Translations under genes and position numbers: made by a program | Source of the DNA: Margaritifera margaritifera | Taxonomy: Eukaryota > Mollusca > Bivalvia > Unionida > Margaritiferidae | Length of the DNA stretch: 64,000 nt | Assembly: GCA_029931535.1 (NCBI GenBank) | Contig: JAQPZY010001471.1 | Coordinates: 2,974,501 to 3,038,500 of the forward strand | Direction: 5' to 3' | Shown here: positions 47,764 through 61,015 of the stretch, one piece after another | Numbering within the stretch: the first letter of the stretch is position 1 | Layout: the number at the start of each line of letters is the position of its first letter | The notes under the pieces: generated by a model | What the model saw: only the letters and a program-made list of their open reading frames with translations | The model's database searches: none | What the model was told of the DNA's origin: nothing

Positions 47764-48446
47764 CTGTTAAAGATATTTTTTAAAATGATAAATAGTTTGC
47801 AAAACCTGTTTGTAAAACTTTATTATATTATTTTTCGAGGAAAAAAAAATGATTTTACCTTAAGGTCTGGGATTTATGAGGTCTCTTCAAGTTTCATCTA
47901 AAACTGTGATTTACATACTATTAAATTAACATGTGTCATTATACAAAATATTCATACTATTATTTCAAATTCCTCAACAAGACAATTCATTATATATTTG
48001 CTACTGACAGCATTACTGTAAATGAAATTTTCAAATATACAAAGATAATTTGTACAAATGCAATAGTTTTGTAATAAACATGCATTATGAAATAATACAG
48101 ACTATGATGGTATTTATTACAAGGAATTATGTAATTGATTTAAAAAAGAACAGTTAATACATCATACCACAATAAATTAATTAGATTGACTTTGTGTAAT
48201 ACAGCAGATCTCATTTTAGAAATAACCTATCATATAAAAAAATGTATTTTTAAAAAAAAGATGCACTCATTTAAAAGAACTTTGTTCTCTCTATCAACAG
48301 CATCAAAACTGATTGATTAAAATAATTCCAACACAAATCCAACATCTCAATCTTCATAACTACAAAACAAAACTACTGTACAAAACATAATAAAATACAC
48401 GAAGTGAAAAGCGCTCACGAAAATTGTCCAACTCAAACTGAAAAGT

Positions 48447-48648
48447 ACTGTCTCTACTTGTGTATAAGCTAATACCAACTGCGAACCACATAGACCCATA
48501 TCTGCCATTGTTTAATGCGTTCTAGTGTGTAAGGACTAATCAGTAGAACAAACAACATAGACCCTGATCTGCCAGCGCATTATGCGACAGCAGATCAGGG
48601 TCTCTGTTGTTTGTATTTGGACTCAGCTTATACACGAGTATATATGGT
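48447..48648 (+). mobile_element. double-hairpin TA element, copy I
   Basis: Hairpin 1 is partly deleted (CATAGACCCATATCTGCCAT without a matching right arm). Hairpin 2 is intact (arms CCCTGATCTGCCAGCGC / GCGACAGCAGATCAGGG). Right end TTATACACGAGTATATATGG, TA. Confidence 0.85.
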
Positions 48649-49255
48649 AAATGTGACAATGTAACAAAGACCAACAAATGAAAACATTGTATTTCACAAG
48701 AGTCTTTTTAAAAAAAAAAACAATTTACCATTTTATGAACTACATGCTTATTAGGTCACAACACCAACCTAAAACTAAAAGAACCACAAGGTTAGCTCAA
48801 GGTGATGAAATTCTCAACATCTGCACTTTTCAGATTTCTGACATGGGTGTAGATGCCTTTCAGCACTGCAGACATGTGCCTGCAGGGACAGGATAGAAGC
48901 CCTTTTCAAAAAGTCCCCCACAGCCCTGGCCTTCTTTAAAAAAATTCTAGATATGCCTGCACATTGTTTCAGACTAAACTACACCTCTGTCTAATAACAA
49001 GCTTCCACTGCAACAGCAATTTGGTCACATATGCCCCTTATTCCAGACTGGTTTGGATGCTATTTAGTTTTTGACGTAAGATTTTATAGTATTTCTTCCA
49101 AGAGAAAACCAGGGAACCAGCCCAATAAATTTGTCAAAAAAGAGGGGTGGGTTAATTATCAGACAAAGATATACTTAGTAAATACTGTCCAATTTTGAAA
49201 ATGGAGGTGGGCTCATCAGCGGATAAATATGGTATGTAGTTTACTTAAATCACAC

Positions 49256-49331
49256 CTATAGCTGATTTGCCCCTGCTGACTGCAGCTGGAAGCTGATATG
49301 CAGTTTCAACTGCAGATGTATGGAATTGATG
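49256..49331 (-). CDS. PARD3: candidate Par-3 cassette exon
   Basis: Donor CTATAG|GTGTGA at 49255. Two acceptors are possible: AGTTTTATTTTTTCAG (exon from 49331) and, 22 nt further in, CCATACATCTGCAG (exon from 49309). With the inner acceptor the exon is 54 nt, phase 1 in and out, and inserts IETAYQLPAAVSRGKSAIA between the neighbouring Par-3 exons in frame. With the outer acceptor the same peptide frame would need a phase-0 predecessor, and the phase-1 reading hits a stop. The Par-3 frame is also open if the exon is skipped. I recognise no conserved motif in it; it is supported only by splice signals and phase. Confidence 0.4.
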
Positions 49332-49499
49332 CTGAAAAAATAAAACTAAATTAAAGTGAAGGTTATAGTAATTAGTTAATACACATGCATTAAGTGTCCA
49401 AAGGGTCAAAAAATGTTACATGCCACAATGTGTGATCTTTCAAATGGCAAAAAATGGACTGACTGATATTAGCTGAATTCTTCTGTTTATAAATATTAA

Positions 49500-51725
49500 C
49501 AGATTGTATGTATAAAGGGACTGACACTCTACTGACAGAATATAATTTCTTGGAATCCATGACTAGACCGTTTCTTATGTCCTTTTATTCTTTTTAACTA
49601 CCAAGTATTGAAACCATCTGTGATATCCCTGAGCATTCCCAATGAACTAAATTTGGTAACAAGATTTTTCCTATATGTTTGAGTTAACATGTTCACAAAA
49701 TATCTGTAAGTGCAGTACAAAACTATATGTCATGGCTTTTAACTTAAACTTGATATAACAGACAGAAGATTGCTGAATTTGTTTCGGATAATCTCAATAT
49801 ATACCCAGATGCTAAGTTTGGTTAAATATATAAACAATATTTTCTTGGTGAAAAAAAACAAGAAGTTACTAAAATGAACTAATTCAAGGTATTCCTCAGA
49901 TATATCCACAAACTGGGTTTAATAAAAATCCAGTCATATATTTTTTTGTTATCATGCACACAAGTCAGTACAGCTAAAAACCAGAGTCAAAGCCTTTGAC
50001 ATTAAAATCAACGTCAGAGTGCTGACTATCAACTTCTTTACTTCTTTACTGGAATGCAACTAAATACAAAGTCTGGTCAAAAAAGCATTTACATATGTAC
50101 AAGTCACTGTGTTCATAAGCTCAATGAAGTACAAAAATGCCAGCAATGATCTCTGACTTCACCTGAAGGTCAATTAAGCCTTTTTTTCAAACTCCTTCAC
50201 AAAACTGCAGATATGCTGGTAGTTAGATCTGTATCATTTGCATTCAGAACCAACTACATATCGCAAGTAATGTTTTAATGAAAACCCCATGTCAATGCCA
50301 CCATTCATGCAAGAGAAGTGGTAATAACAATCTTAGCGATGGCTGCTATGGTACCATGCTGGAGGTCAGATAAGCACCATTTTTCATTAGAACCAGCTAC
50401 ATATTTATGTGGTCTTTAAAAGAAAAGCCCATGTTAATAGGGAGATTTTCATGATGACCAGTAAGAAAGCCATTTTGGAGATTGGATCAGCATCATTTTA
50501 ATATTGGAACAACTATATACTGCATTTTTTTAAATTTTTTTTTTTCAAGCATCATTATGGCCATTCAATCAGAAGAACTAGCTGTAATGAGATTTTTCAC
50601 ATGGGGGGAGCACATCATCACTATTTTCATTTAGGACCAGCTACATATATATTGGAAATGCTGTATTGAAATCCCATATCAATACAACCATCCCTTCAAG
50701 AGAAGTAGTGACAACAAGATTTATAAGATGACAAACATAGCCATCGTGTTGGAGCTCTGATCAGCATAATATTTTGGACCAACTAGATATCGTAAGAAGT
50801 CTTTTAATTAAAATTCCATATCTATTGGACCATATGTTCAGGAGAAGTAGCAATGACAACATTTATCAAGGCAGCAATCCTGATGGCCACATTGGAGGTC
50901 TAATTGGTACCATTCTCATTTAGGACCAACTAGATATCATAAGAAATCCTGTAGTGAAAACACCATGTCGATATGACCATCCATTCAGGAGAACTTGCAA
51001 AGTACCATGCTGGCCATTTTGGAGGTCTGATTGGCACCATTTTTATTTAAGATCAACTGCATATCATGAAAATACTTATATATATAGTATATATATACTT
51101 ATATAGTCAATATGACTATAAATTGAGGAGATCCAGATTGGCTGTCAGACCTGTACCATTCACATTTAGGACCAACTATACATCATAAGAAGCCATTTCG
51201 TGGAAACCACGTGTTCATACAACCATCCATTCATCAGAAGTAGCAATAACAAGATTTTCAAGATGGCAATATTGATAGTCAAATTGGATGTTAGATTGGC
51301 ACCATTTTCATATAGGACCAACTAAACATTATAAGAAGTCTTTTAGCAAAAACCCCATGTCAATACATCCCCCTATTCAGGAATAGTACCCATAGTAAGA
51401 TTTTGAAGATGGCCACCATAGCAGTCATACTGGATGTCTGATGGGCACCAATTTCATTTAGGATCAACTAGACCTGGGGTGTCAAACTCATTTGCTATGG
51501 CAGCCCAGATTTGACATAAATAATAATAAATAATGAGTCTGGCGGGCCGTATGTTTGAGACCCCTGAACTAGACTTTAGGATGAATGTGTGTGCAAGGTT
51601 TCATGGCAATCCTACCATTAGTTTACGAGTAGCGATAACAAACTTGTGCTGATGGACAGATGAATGATGGATGAAGGAAGACAGACCATCACATAAGCTC
51701 TTCTGATCTTTACAAAATAGTAATC
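49500..51725 (-). mobile_element. tandem-core element, 'ACTAGACATCATAAGAAG' family, longest copy
   Basis: Left end AAAGGGACTGACACTCTACT; right end GGATGAATGTGTGTGCAAGG through ACCATCACATAAGCTCTTCT. About ten modules of 130-150 bp lie between, with CACCATTTTCATTTAGGACC and AACAAGATTTTCAAGATGGC. A TA-rich palindrome (51075-51110) and a hAT MITE (51474-51566) are inserted in it. Confidence 0.7.
51474..51566. mobile_element. 93-bp hAT MITE with perfect 8-bp duplication
   Basis: The element starts CTGGGGTGTCAAACTCATTT and ends GTTTGAGACCCCTG, with inner GGCAGCCCAGATTT / GGCGGGCCG. It is flanked on both sides by AACTAGAC (51466-51473 and 51567-51574). This is the widespread CAGGGGTGTCAAACTC type of non-autonomous hAT element; its insertion site lies in the conserved CAACTAGAC motif of the surrounding tandem-core element. 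Confidence 0.93.
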
Positions 51726-52350
51726 TCTGTGTTAAATATAAACTATGTTCACGAATGATTAAAATAATTTTTCCGATTGTTGAGAAGCAAAAAAGCAGGT
51801 CAATGTGACCCAATTAAGCATTGTAATATGAGTGAATCACTTCTTTTGCCATTTGCTAGCTGATGCATTGAATTGTTTGTTTTGTTGAGTCTTGACAAAA
51901 ATGTCATGCCAAAATGTATTCAGTGAATATATACAGTATTTTTCACTTTCTTCCCTTTCTTAAATTTTTTTTTTTATCTATATACACATTTTGTATACAT
52001 ATACCATTTGATACATTGTTAATCAGGTCAACATATTTTCATATTAGGTAGCTAATATGAATTTTTTTTCAAAATTGTCAAGATTCAACACAAATTTCTG
52101 AGAAATGCACTGAATCGTTTCGTTCGTTCATTGGATTAACGACGTGTGCGGCCATTCGGCCATTTACGTCGACTGCACTGAATTAGAATTACACCATAAT
52201 TTTTCAACACAAAGCAACAAAAAGAAAGCCAAAGGTAAACATTTTTAAAAAATTTAAATTCACCTTGGAATGAACAAAACATCCAAATCATGCAAATGAT
52301 GATATTCTCAATTCAGTGCTTCAGCATTTTATCAACAATTTACAACATTT

Positions 52351-52558
52351 ACCATATATACTCGCTTATAAGTAGAGTCCAAGTGCAAACTGCATAGACC
52401 CAGATCTGTCACCACATAATGTGCCAGCAAATCTAGGTGTATGCTGTTTGTTATGACTAATCAGTAGAACACAGACCCTAATCTGTCAGTGCATTCTGTA
52501 ATGGCAGATCAGGGTCTAGGTCACTTGCAGTTGGACTTGACTTGTACGCAAGTATATC
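52351..52558 (+). mobile_element. double-hairpin TA element, diverged copy J
   Basis: TA then CCATATATACTCGCTTATAA on the left. Hairpin 1 arms CATAGACCCAGATCTGTC / CAGCAAATCTAGGTGTATG and hairpin 2 arms CAGACCCTAATCTGTCAG / GGCAGATCAGGGTCTAGG are both decayed. Right end TTGTACGCAAGTATATCAC. Confidence 0.85.
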
Positions 52559-53037
52559 ACACAATCCTTAAAATCTCCTTGAACTAATATCATTCATAAC
52601 AATAAATTAATTTAAATGATCGACCCACCTCATATTAATGATAAACAACTGGTAGTACTTTAGAGTAAAATAAATTCACCAAGTATCACAGGATTGTGGA
52701 AGTAAACAAAATAATTAGTTTAATCAGAAGTGAATTAGGTACAGTGAATTAATTCATTTTAGTGGGTACCAATTTTTTGGGATTTTCAAAAACTGGCATT
52801 TTTTGTCAGTACTTACATCCATGGATTGTTTTTACATAAGGATCATTATTCGTTGGGTTATTAAATTCATGATTTATAGAAACCATGACATCCCAAAAAA
52901 TTGGAGCTCTTGAAAAATTGTGAATTTATACTATCATCAGGAGTATTCACATCAGAAAAAGGTATTGTATAAAAAGATAAGATTTCTATTTAACATGTAT
53001 TATTTTTCCACTACTGACACCTCATAGAACACAAAAA
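52559..53037. other. no feature recognised
   Basis: AT-rich intron DNA between copy J and the next tandem-core element. Confidence 0.5.
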
Positions 53038-55870
53038 TATACAAGTAGTCCATGTGCACCTGATATTACTCACCTGGTTTACATAATGGCTGATGATTTC
53101 ACTAAGCAGTTTACGTATTATTGTAAGAATGCAACCCGATGTAAACAATCTCCCAGCCTTTATATCATGCTGATTTTTATCTATTAAATATTCTTTCCTA
53201 ACATAATGGCACAATGAATATTTGTAGATCTTGTTCATTTTAAATCTTAATGATATAAACCTAAGTTTTATCAAAACTGAACAAGAAATATAGTCTCCAG
53301 AGAAGGAGAAAGCTCATATAATCAAAATATGCAATATCACCTCATTAATATGCATAGATCTCATTTACTATAGAACCTGTCTAAAACCATTGTGGTTAAG
53401 ACCTTTTTTTTACCAATATTAGGCTAAATCTGAGTGGAATTCAGCCTTCATAGGAGTTACATGTAGCCAATCAGATACAAGATCATCTCATTAATACACA
53501 CAGATCTCACTTATTACAGAACCTAAGACCATGATGGTAAATGCCTTTTTTTTACCAACACTGCACAAAATCTAACTGAAATTCAGCCTTCACAGTGGTA
53601 ACAGTCTTGGCCAATCAGATACAAGATCACCTCATTAATATGCACAGATCTGACTTATTATAGAACCTGTCTAAGACATGATGATAAATGCTTATTTACC
53701 AACATTGGGCAAAATCTGATTGATATTCAACCTTCATAGTGGTAACAGTCTTAGCCAATCAGATACAAGATCACCTCATTAATATGCACAGATCTGACTT
53801 ACTATAGAATGTGTCTAAGTCTGATGGTAAGTGCTTATTTACCAACATTGGGCAAAATCTGAATGATATTCAACCTTCATAGTGGTAACAGTCTTGGCCA
53901 ATCAGATACAAGATCACCTCATTAATATGCACAGATCTGACTTATTATAGAACCTGTCTAAGACATGATGATAAATGCTTATTTACCAACATTGGGCAAA
54001 ATCTGAATGATATTCAACCTTCATAGTGGTAACAGTCTTAGCCAATCAGATACAAGATTACCTCATAACTGACCTGTTTACTTCTTAGCCAATCAGATAC
54101 AAGATTACCTCATAACTGACCTGTTTACCCTGACAGATTTCTAACAGTAGTTTTTAAAGTCCAATCCATAATTTTTGCCACCTGTCTGTAGTTTACCATA
54201 CCAACACTGACAGCTGGTCAAACAATTAACAGTTTCTGAAGTAACTCGCATAAGATGCATGTGGCTATTTCAGGCAGTCCTGATCCTCTAATTAGGTGAC
54301 AAACCTTTCTATACAAACAGCAGTTTACATGAATTGGCTGCTGCAAGGTAACAATTCTTTCTTAAGACTGTATCATCTGTTATTCAGTAATCATACAAAT
54401 GCTTCAAAGTAGTACAGCATTCTCATGCACTTCATTGAAAGGCTCAACAGCCTAGGATAATAATAGAACTTTGGCATGCAGCATCTCTGCAGAAAAAGAC
54501 TCAGCTCAAAAACATTTATACCCTGAACCATAGTTATTATTTTTGTGAAATATTCCCAAAAAATAGCAGTGAAATCATGGCAGGAAACAGCTCTCATAAA
54601 TATGCAAAGATCTTGCTCAAGATCAAACTCATCCAACAGCTTGATAATGTCAGCTAATTAGCAAGTATTATCAAAATCTTATCAGAAATAATGTGTCAAC
54701 AAGCTCAGCCAATCAGATGCAAGATCACCTCATTAATATAGGTGGATCTCACTCATGATCATACTCATCTGAAATCCTAATATATGCCTATTTACCAAGT
54801 TTAATCACAATCCTAATATATGCCTATTTACCAAGTTTAATCAAAATCCTGTCCAAAATATACTTTCTAGAGTAGTAACATGACAATTAGCCAATCAGAT
54901 AAAAAAATCACCTCATTAATTTGTGAAGGTCTCGTTCATAAAAACTCATCCAACAGCTTGATATTAGAAAATTAACCAAGTCTTATCAAATTTGGGTAAG
55001 AAGTACTAATTTTTTAGTGGTAAGACAGTCATCAAATTAGCTGCAAAATCACCTCAATAATATGCATCAATGTCGCTCATAACAAAACCCATTTAACATC
55101 TTGATAGCATAAGTATATTTACCAAATTTGATCAAAACCGGAGCACAAATACCATCTCAGAAGTGATAACAAGCCCCGTCAATCAAATGCATCACCACCT
55201 CATTATTATGCATGGGATTTTAATTATTATGGAATCTGACTGATATTTTGATCACATAAATTCCACGTTTGATCAAAATCTGCCCAGAAATATTGCCTCC
55301 ATAGTGCTATAGTGCTAAAAAGCTCAGCCAATTGGATACATAATCACCTGATTTACATGTGTGGATCTTGCTAATCATATATTCTACATTGGATCATAAT
55401 CAGAAATATGGTCTCCAGAGTGGAAAAAAGCTCAGCCAGTCACCTGTCAATATGCATGGATATTGTTGATTATCAAACTCATCTGAAATCTTGATGATAT
55501 ACACTTATATATGAAGTTTTAATCAAAATCTAATGAGAAATATGGTCTCCATACTGGCAGCAAGCCTGGGGAAACAGATGCAAGATCACCTCATTAACAT
55601 GCATGGATACTGCTCTTGATCATAGAGATCTGAGATCGTGAAGATTTATGCCGTAATTGCAAGTTTGATCAAAATTGGTTCAGAAATATGTCCTCCAGAG
55701 CAGCCACACACTCAGCCAATCAGATGCAAGATAACTTATATTCCAAGTTGATCAAAGTCAAATCAGAAAAATGATTAAAACAAATTGTTGACGATTGGAT
55801 GGATGACACGAGATGATGCATGCAGGGCCATATCATAAGCTCACTTAGCCTTAAGGCGAGGTGAGCTAAT
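53038..55870. mobile_element. tandem-core element, 'CCAATCAGATGCAAGATCAC' family, long copy
   Basis: Left end AAGTAGTCCATGTGCACCTG; right end GCTCACTTAGCCTTAAGGCG then AGGTGAGCTAATAAAA. About 15 modules of 150-190 bp lie between. The block at 53.5-54.1 kb is nearly homogeneous (TTGGCCAATCAGATACAAGA, CACAGATCTGACTTATTATA), showing recent amplification within an old array. Smaller 46- and 50-bp duplications sit at 54037-54128 and about 54775-54845. Confidence 0.7.
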
Positions 55871-56390
55871 AAAACCAACATATATCTACGATATAATGGA
55901 ATTTAAATATTAATATTTTGTAAAGTAGTATACTGCTTTGTGTTGCCAAGGAAAAAATTACACTACATTACAGCTATTCATGGCATGTTTTCTAATCTAA
56001 TGATTCTGTACATGACATCTGAAGGAAGCATTAAAAAAGTTAATTTACAGAATTTTGAAAACATCCAATCTTGAAGGTGGAAAATTACTTCAGTGCCATT
56101 TTTGTGTAATATCTGAAATCACACACATATCTCTTCATTTTTATTTTATTTCTATTCTTGGACTTAACTGTCTGCACATTTAAAAACTTGGGGACATTTT
56201 TAATTGTTTAGGACTGATGATACAATACAAACTCTGAAGCCTTGTGAAAACTCCTGCTTATCAACAAGTTAGGGGCACCACACCACACCATCAGGGTCAC
56301 AAGGGGAGATAACTCTAATACTACCAAGTCTCCATGGAAAACGTGAAACTGTGTGAACGGGTGGGAGTGGTGGAAGATGTCTATACATAC

Positions 56391-56537
56391 TGAAAGGCTT
56401 GTCATGCACGTGCTGACGAGTACGACCATAATGCAAGTGACTGCTAGATCGGCTTGCAATGGATTCAGCCGATCCAACCCTAACGAGGCGCCCTCTTGGT
56501 GGCAATAGAGCACCATGGCTGAGGGAGGCATGCAAAC
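56391..56537 (-). CDS. PARD3: Par-3 exon, Ser/Arg-rich linker
   Basis: A 147-nt exon; acceptor AATCTACTCATTTGACAG, donor TTTCA|GTATGT; phase 1 in and out. It encodes a split Gly, LHASLSHGALLPPRGRLVRV, GSAESIASRSSSHLHYGRTR and QHVHDKPF, then joins the next exon through Thr. RVGSAESIASRSSS is rich in R-x-x-S-type kinase sites, in line with the phosphorylation-controlled linker between the aPKC site and the SSLENL motif. An alternative weak donor 59 nt further (CTTG|GTAGTA) is also in phase; if no donor is used the frame reaches a stop after PDGVVWCP, giving a possible truncated form. I prefer GTATGT because it is the stronger site. Confidence 0.85.
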
Positions 56538-57659
56538 CTGTCAAATGAGTAGATTGAATGATCAACATTGCTTGCTAAAATAATGTGATACTAAATTATT
56601 TTTTTTAAAACAAAAAGACTGCCTAGGAAAGGCTGTATTGACCAGAGATGTCAAAACTATGAGAAAAAATCATGAGCCCTTGGATGCAGTTACATGTATT
56701 TAGGAAGAAAAAAACCCATACATAATCAAAATGGATGCATTTAAAATAAGGACACATGAATAAGATAAAACTAAAATATAGCAGCATCTGATATACTTTA
56801 GGAATGTTGTTATGATTTCAGTTGCTAATGTTTCTTTTTTTAAATATTGTAACTTTTGTGCATTTATCATTTTAAGGTTTCACTCTGCAATTAAAGCTCT
56901 CATAGACATAGTTTCATTGGCAATACAGGTAATTCAAATTCCCTAAATGCCTATGTTAGAGTGAGATAGATGGGGGGGGGGTCATCAGTTCCTTCCCCCA
57001 CCCCCATTTCAAGTTTCACACAGACCTTTAATGAAGATTTGCATTTATTTTTTAAGAAAGTTTTTTGAACAATTTCATCAGAATCCTTATTTCTGCAATC
57101 ATATTTTTTATTTAGATATAAGTGAAAGTTCCTTTACCTAGCACTTCAAAGGGATATCACTAACAATGTGTACAAAATGAATAGAAAATACATGTAGTTA
57201 AAAAAAAACAAAAAAACTCTGCTTCCTTATTAGAACAGTTGTCTTGTATAAATGAGACAGCTATTTTATCACACTGTACAATATATAAAGTTAGATAAGG
57301 CATAAGTATAATCAAAGGGAATGACCAGTGTAGGTATAATGTAATACATTATACAAATACTTCTGATATATAAAACACCATAACCAGAGTAGGTTGTGAT
57401 GCATTTGTAAGAATGTTTCATTACAATACATCCAATACATTTATGTTTAATGTGCTATACTCTAAATCTTGTCTTATATGGCTTTTCTTAAACAATAATC
57501 AAGCTGAATATCCATGTATTAATCAAGGCTGAATATACATGTATTAATCAAGCTGAATATACATGTACATATTTTGAGACGTCAATCATTCAGATTTAAC
57601 AATACTAAAAACAATTCAGTAAAAAATCTGTAAAGGATTTGTTCTTATGGATCAAGTTT

Positions 57660-59100
57660 TAACAAGTGAAAACAGTGAATGTATGTCCCCCCGTCTACCA
57701 CGGTGTGGTCACTGAAAATATACAATGATGACTGTGATCTTCATGACCGAGTTATAGTTACTGGGCAGTAATGGAAAATAACCAAGCTTCATGGATCTAT
57801 CTCAAGGCGCATAAGGCTCAAAGTGCAGAAAAGAGAGGAAAAATGTATCACTGACCTTGACCTTCAAGATAAAACTGTGACTTTGATACAAGAAATGTTA
57901 TCAAATTAAGAAACAGAAGTGTGCCATGGTTCATTCTTGTACCTCCAACAGCTTTTACGATATAATGCTGACTCTAAAACCTTAAAATATTGACCTTTGA
58001 CACTGACCTTGAAGATTGCACCCCAAACATTGAATACAAAATATCTTCTGGTGAGAAAAAATAAGTGTAGCAAATTTAATCCATTTATTTTAATCCATTT
58101 AATCCATTTATTTTAATCCATTTAATCCATTTATTTTAAATAGCTCTTGAGCTATAAATCAGAACGGAAAATGTGACTGAAACCTAAGTACTGACTGATG
58201 ACCTTCTAAGTACTGACTGATGACCTTCTAAGTACTGACTGATGACCTTGTGCTTAAAGACAGACATTCCAATGTGGTATACCACGCACCTTCTAATGAT
58301 GATATATAAGTATACCAAGTTTCAACCCTTAATCTCAAATTTTTCTAAAGTTATAGAAAAGAAATTAAACTGTTATGGATAATTTAAAATACTGAACCAT
58401 AACCTTAATTATGTAGACAGGACTCCAATTGTGGTACGCGACACCTTCTAAGGATGATGGATAATTATACCAAGTTTCATCCCTTAATCTCCAATTGCTC
58501 AAAAGTTACAGTAGAGAGAAGATAGTGTGACGGAAAATGTAAACCGAGTTGTAACCTTGACCTGAAATACATAACCTAATATGATATGCAATACACCTTC
58601 TAATAATGATGTATGAATATATACAAAGTTTCATCCCTTCATCTCCAATGGCTTTAAAGTTATGAAGCAGAAAGGAAAGTGTGAGGAATTTTTTTATTAT
58701 TACATCATGACCTTGATCTTTTAAACCAGACTCCCAATATGGCATGCAATGCACCTTCTAATAATGACATACAAGTATACCAAGTTTCATTCCTTAATCT
58801 TAGTTGGCTCTAAAGTTACAGAATGGGGTTGGTTGCTTTTGGTGCTTTATGGCATAGTGACACAAGTAGAATATTTGGTGCCAAGGCAATTGGAGCAAAG
58901 TGCCTTGCCCAAGGACACACCAATGTAGGTGAGTCATGCTGGCCAATGGAAGGACTCTGACCCGCACCCTTTTGGTCCAGAGTCTGGCACACTAACCACC
59001 GAGGAAAGGAAAGTGATGCAAAAACATAAAATATTAAGTTATGACCTTAACTTGGAAGATTAAAGCCCCAATATCTTACATGACACACCCTCTAATAATA
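57660..59100. mobile_element. tandem-core element, TGACCTTGACC type
   Basis: About seven modules of 150-190 bp contain CCAAGTTTCATCCCTTAATC, CAAAGTTATAGA-AGAAAG, GTGTGACGG, TGACCTTGACCT and CACCTTCTAATAATGATG. Short triplications inside: CCATTTATTTTAATCCATTT (58075-58140) and TAAGTACTGACTGATGACCT (58185-58250). A SINE is inserted at 58827. Confidence 0.65.
58827..59003 (-). mobile_element. tRNA-derived SINE, - strand
   Basis: Read on the - strand: CTCGGTGGTTAGTGTGCCAG (A box TGGTTAGTGTG), GGGTCAGAGTCC (B box), and core GTGTCCTTGGGCAAGGCACT at 58902-58923; the 3' end is a CCAACC repeat. The flanking module text continues across the insertion (AAGTTACAGAA ... GGAAAGGAAAGTG), so it is a clean insertion. 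Confidence 0.88.
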
Positions 59101-61015
59101 TGCCCCCCCCCCCCCCTTTTTTTTCATGAAAAGGCAGGGACAATGAACAATTACGAGTTAATTTCCAGGATGATTTTTGTGAAATAGTAAATTTAAAAGA
59201 ATTACAGTTGATGAATACTGACTTTGTCAGTGTGGCTTCATAGAAAATAAGGTCTGTATCACTGAGAATTGACACCATATTTATTTTGTACATTTCCTCT
59301 AAATATGTATTTAAGCTGAAGCAATAAGTCTCAACTGCACACTTTTTAAAAATAATATACAAGTCCTAATTAACTGGAATTCTGTAAATGAAATGAAATT
59401 AGTGTGCAAAATCCATTCCAAAAAAAGGTTCTAAGAAAGAAGATGAAGTAATCATTCAAAGGGGAATAAATCTTAACAGAATCCACTTACGATACATCTA
59501 AAGCAAGCATGGTTTAAGTTGAGTTCTTAGAGATAAAGCTAAATAAAATGTCTCAACAAACTGTAATTCTGATCCATGCTGCATTGCAAACTTTAACCAT
59601 GCTTGCCATTGTAGTTACCAACATTACATGTTGCCATGGTATTAAAATCATCAAATTTACCATAATAACCTAGGAACTTCTTTGGTAACTACAGTATAAC
59701 CATGCAAGACCAAACCCTGGTATACATGAGCAAGTATTTAAACTACATAGAAGAACTGAAGCATTTTCATTTAATTGTAAAAAAAAGGAGCCATAATTGA
59801 TTTTTTTGTGTGATCCGATTTGATTTTTATAAACATGGCTTTCGAATGCAGGCATATTGGGCTGTGAATTCTGCCTTGTAATGTTTTTGGAGAGTGCCTA
59901 TGCACTTTTTGAAGAAAGTACCTAGTAGTAATTGAAAGAGAGTGTGCAATCATGAATATAAATAATTTCAGAAGCAGAAAAATCTGGAAAAAGAAATCAA
60001 TAACTATCTCAGAATCTCAATTAAAGTAATTAACTCTTGGGCATATATTTACAGAAAATATGATTGGTGGCATTAAGTTATTATTGAATATGAAGAAAGT
60101 AGACAGGAAATGATTTTATCTTGTCGCTAATAAGCAATGCATACTAAAACATATAATCCTGGGTAATTTCTTCATTTTTTTTAAACCATGATAAACACTA
60201 AAATTTTGAAATAATACAATTATCCATGCAAGTTAAATAAATTTGACACAACATTAACAGAACTCTGCAAACTGAGTGCTTCTTCATGATTAAACATAAA
60301 ATCTCCATTGTTCCAGATTTTATGTCGGAACCAGAAGATCCAAGATACTATGTTTTGTCTAGATACCCCCAATAAACCTCGAGTTTTGCCCCAGTGAGAT
60401 TCTGAATTTTTCCAGAGCCCCTCTACTTCCAAAGAAACATGAAATTTTACCAGGGTAAGGTCTGAACAGGACAAACAGTTCACAAGTGTAACCAATGAGA
60501 ACATTACAAACAAATCTCCTCGATATTTTGATAGCTTTTTGTATGATTAGGGCAGCAAGAGAGTTGCCAATGTTTGAAAAAGTAAACACAGAGTTTTTAT
60601 ATCAAAATCTGATCCCTTTATGTCTTCATCAACATTTTTTTTCAGAATGAGGTTGATAAAGCTTTATGATAAAAAAAATTGGACCCAAATGGATGGAAAT
60701 TAAAGCTAGCATTTTTTAGCTGATCTGTTTAATGGTTGCAATGAAATTTTAAAAATTGCCAGCTTGCCCTGCACCTATTTTTTTTTTGCAGCATTTCTTG
60801 CTGCATTATATTTAAATGCACCTGATGAAAAAGCAGTCCAAATATTTACAGAACAGGCCAATGAAATATGCTGACAACAGAAATTTTTAAAACAAACTTT
60901 CAACAAAATAGATGCATTTGTAATGTGCTCTTTGGTACTCAATGACACCGCTGTAGCAGTTCAAGGGTGGGATACAAAAAATCTCCAGCCAGCTGCCTGC
61001 AGCAATGGTGAATAC

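Larger units (their letters stand above)
47764..56390 (-). other. PARD3: Par-3 intron, 8.6 kb, with one candidate cassette exon
   Basis: Donor TTTCA|GTATGT at 56390; acceptor TTTAACAG. It contains two double-hairpin copies, two tandem-core elements, a small hAT MITE and a candidate alternative exon at 49256-49331. The stretch at 47764-48446 is AT-rich with nothing recognised. Confidence 0.85.
56538..61015 (-). other. PARD3: Par-3 intron
   Basis: Donor AACAG|GTATTC at 61015; acceptor TTTGACAG. It contains a TGACCTTGACC-type module array, a SINE and poly-C/T tracts. The stretches at 56538-57640 and 59110-61015 hold nothing recognised apart from small duplications near 57510-57560 (CAAGCTGAATATACATGTAT). 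Confidence 0.8.

Noticed and set aside
52095..52190. GC-richer palindromic patch CGGCCATTCGGCCATTTACG
   Set aside because: Probably a fragment of a dispersed repeat; no ends or second copy in the window to define it.
56208..56390. Par-3 truncated isoform ending after PDGVVWCP
   Set aside because: Requires reading past the strong GTATGT donor; no polyadenylation signal seen close by. Kept only as a remote alternative.
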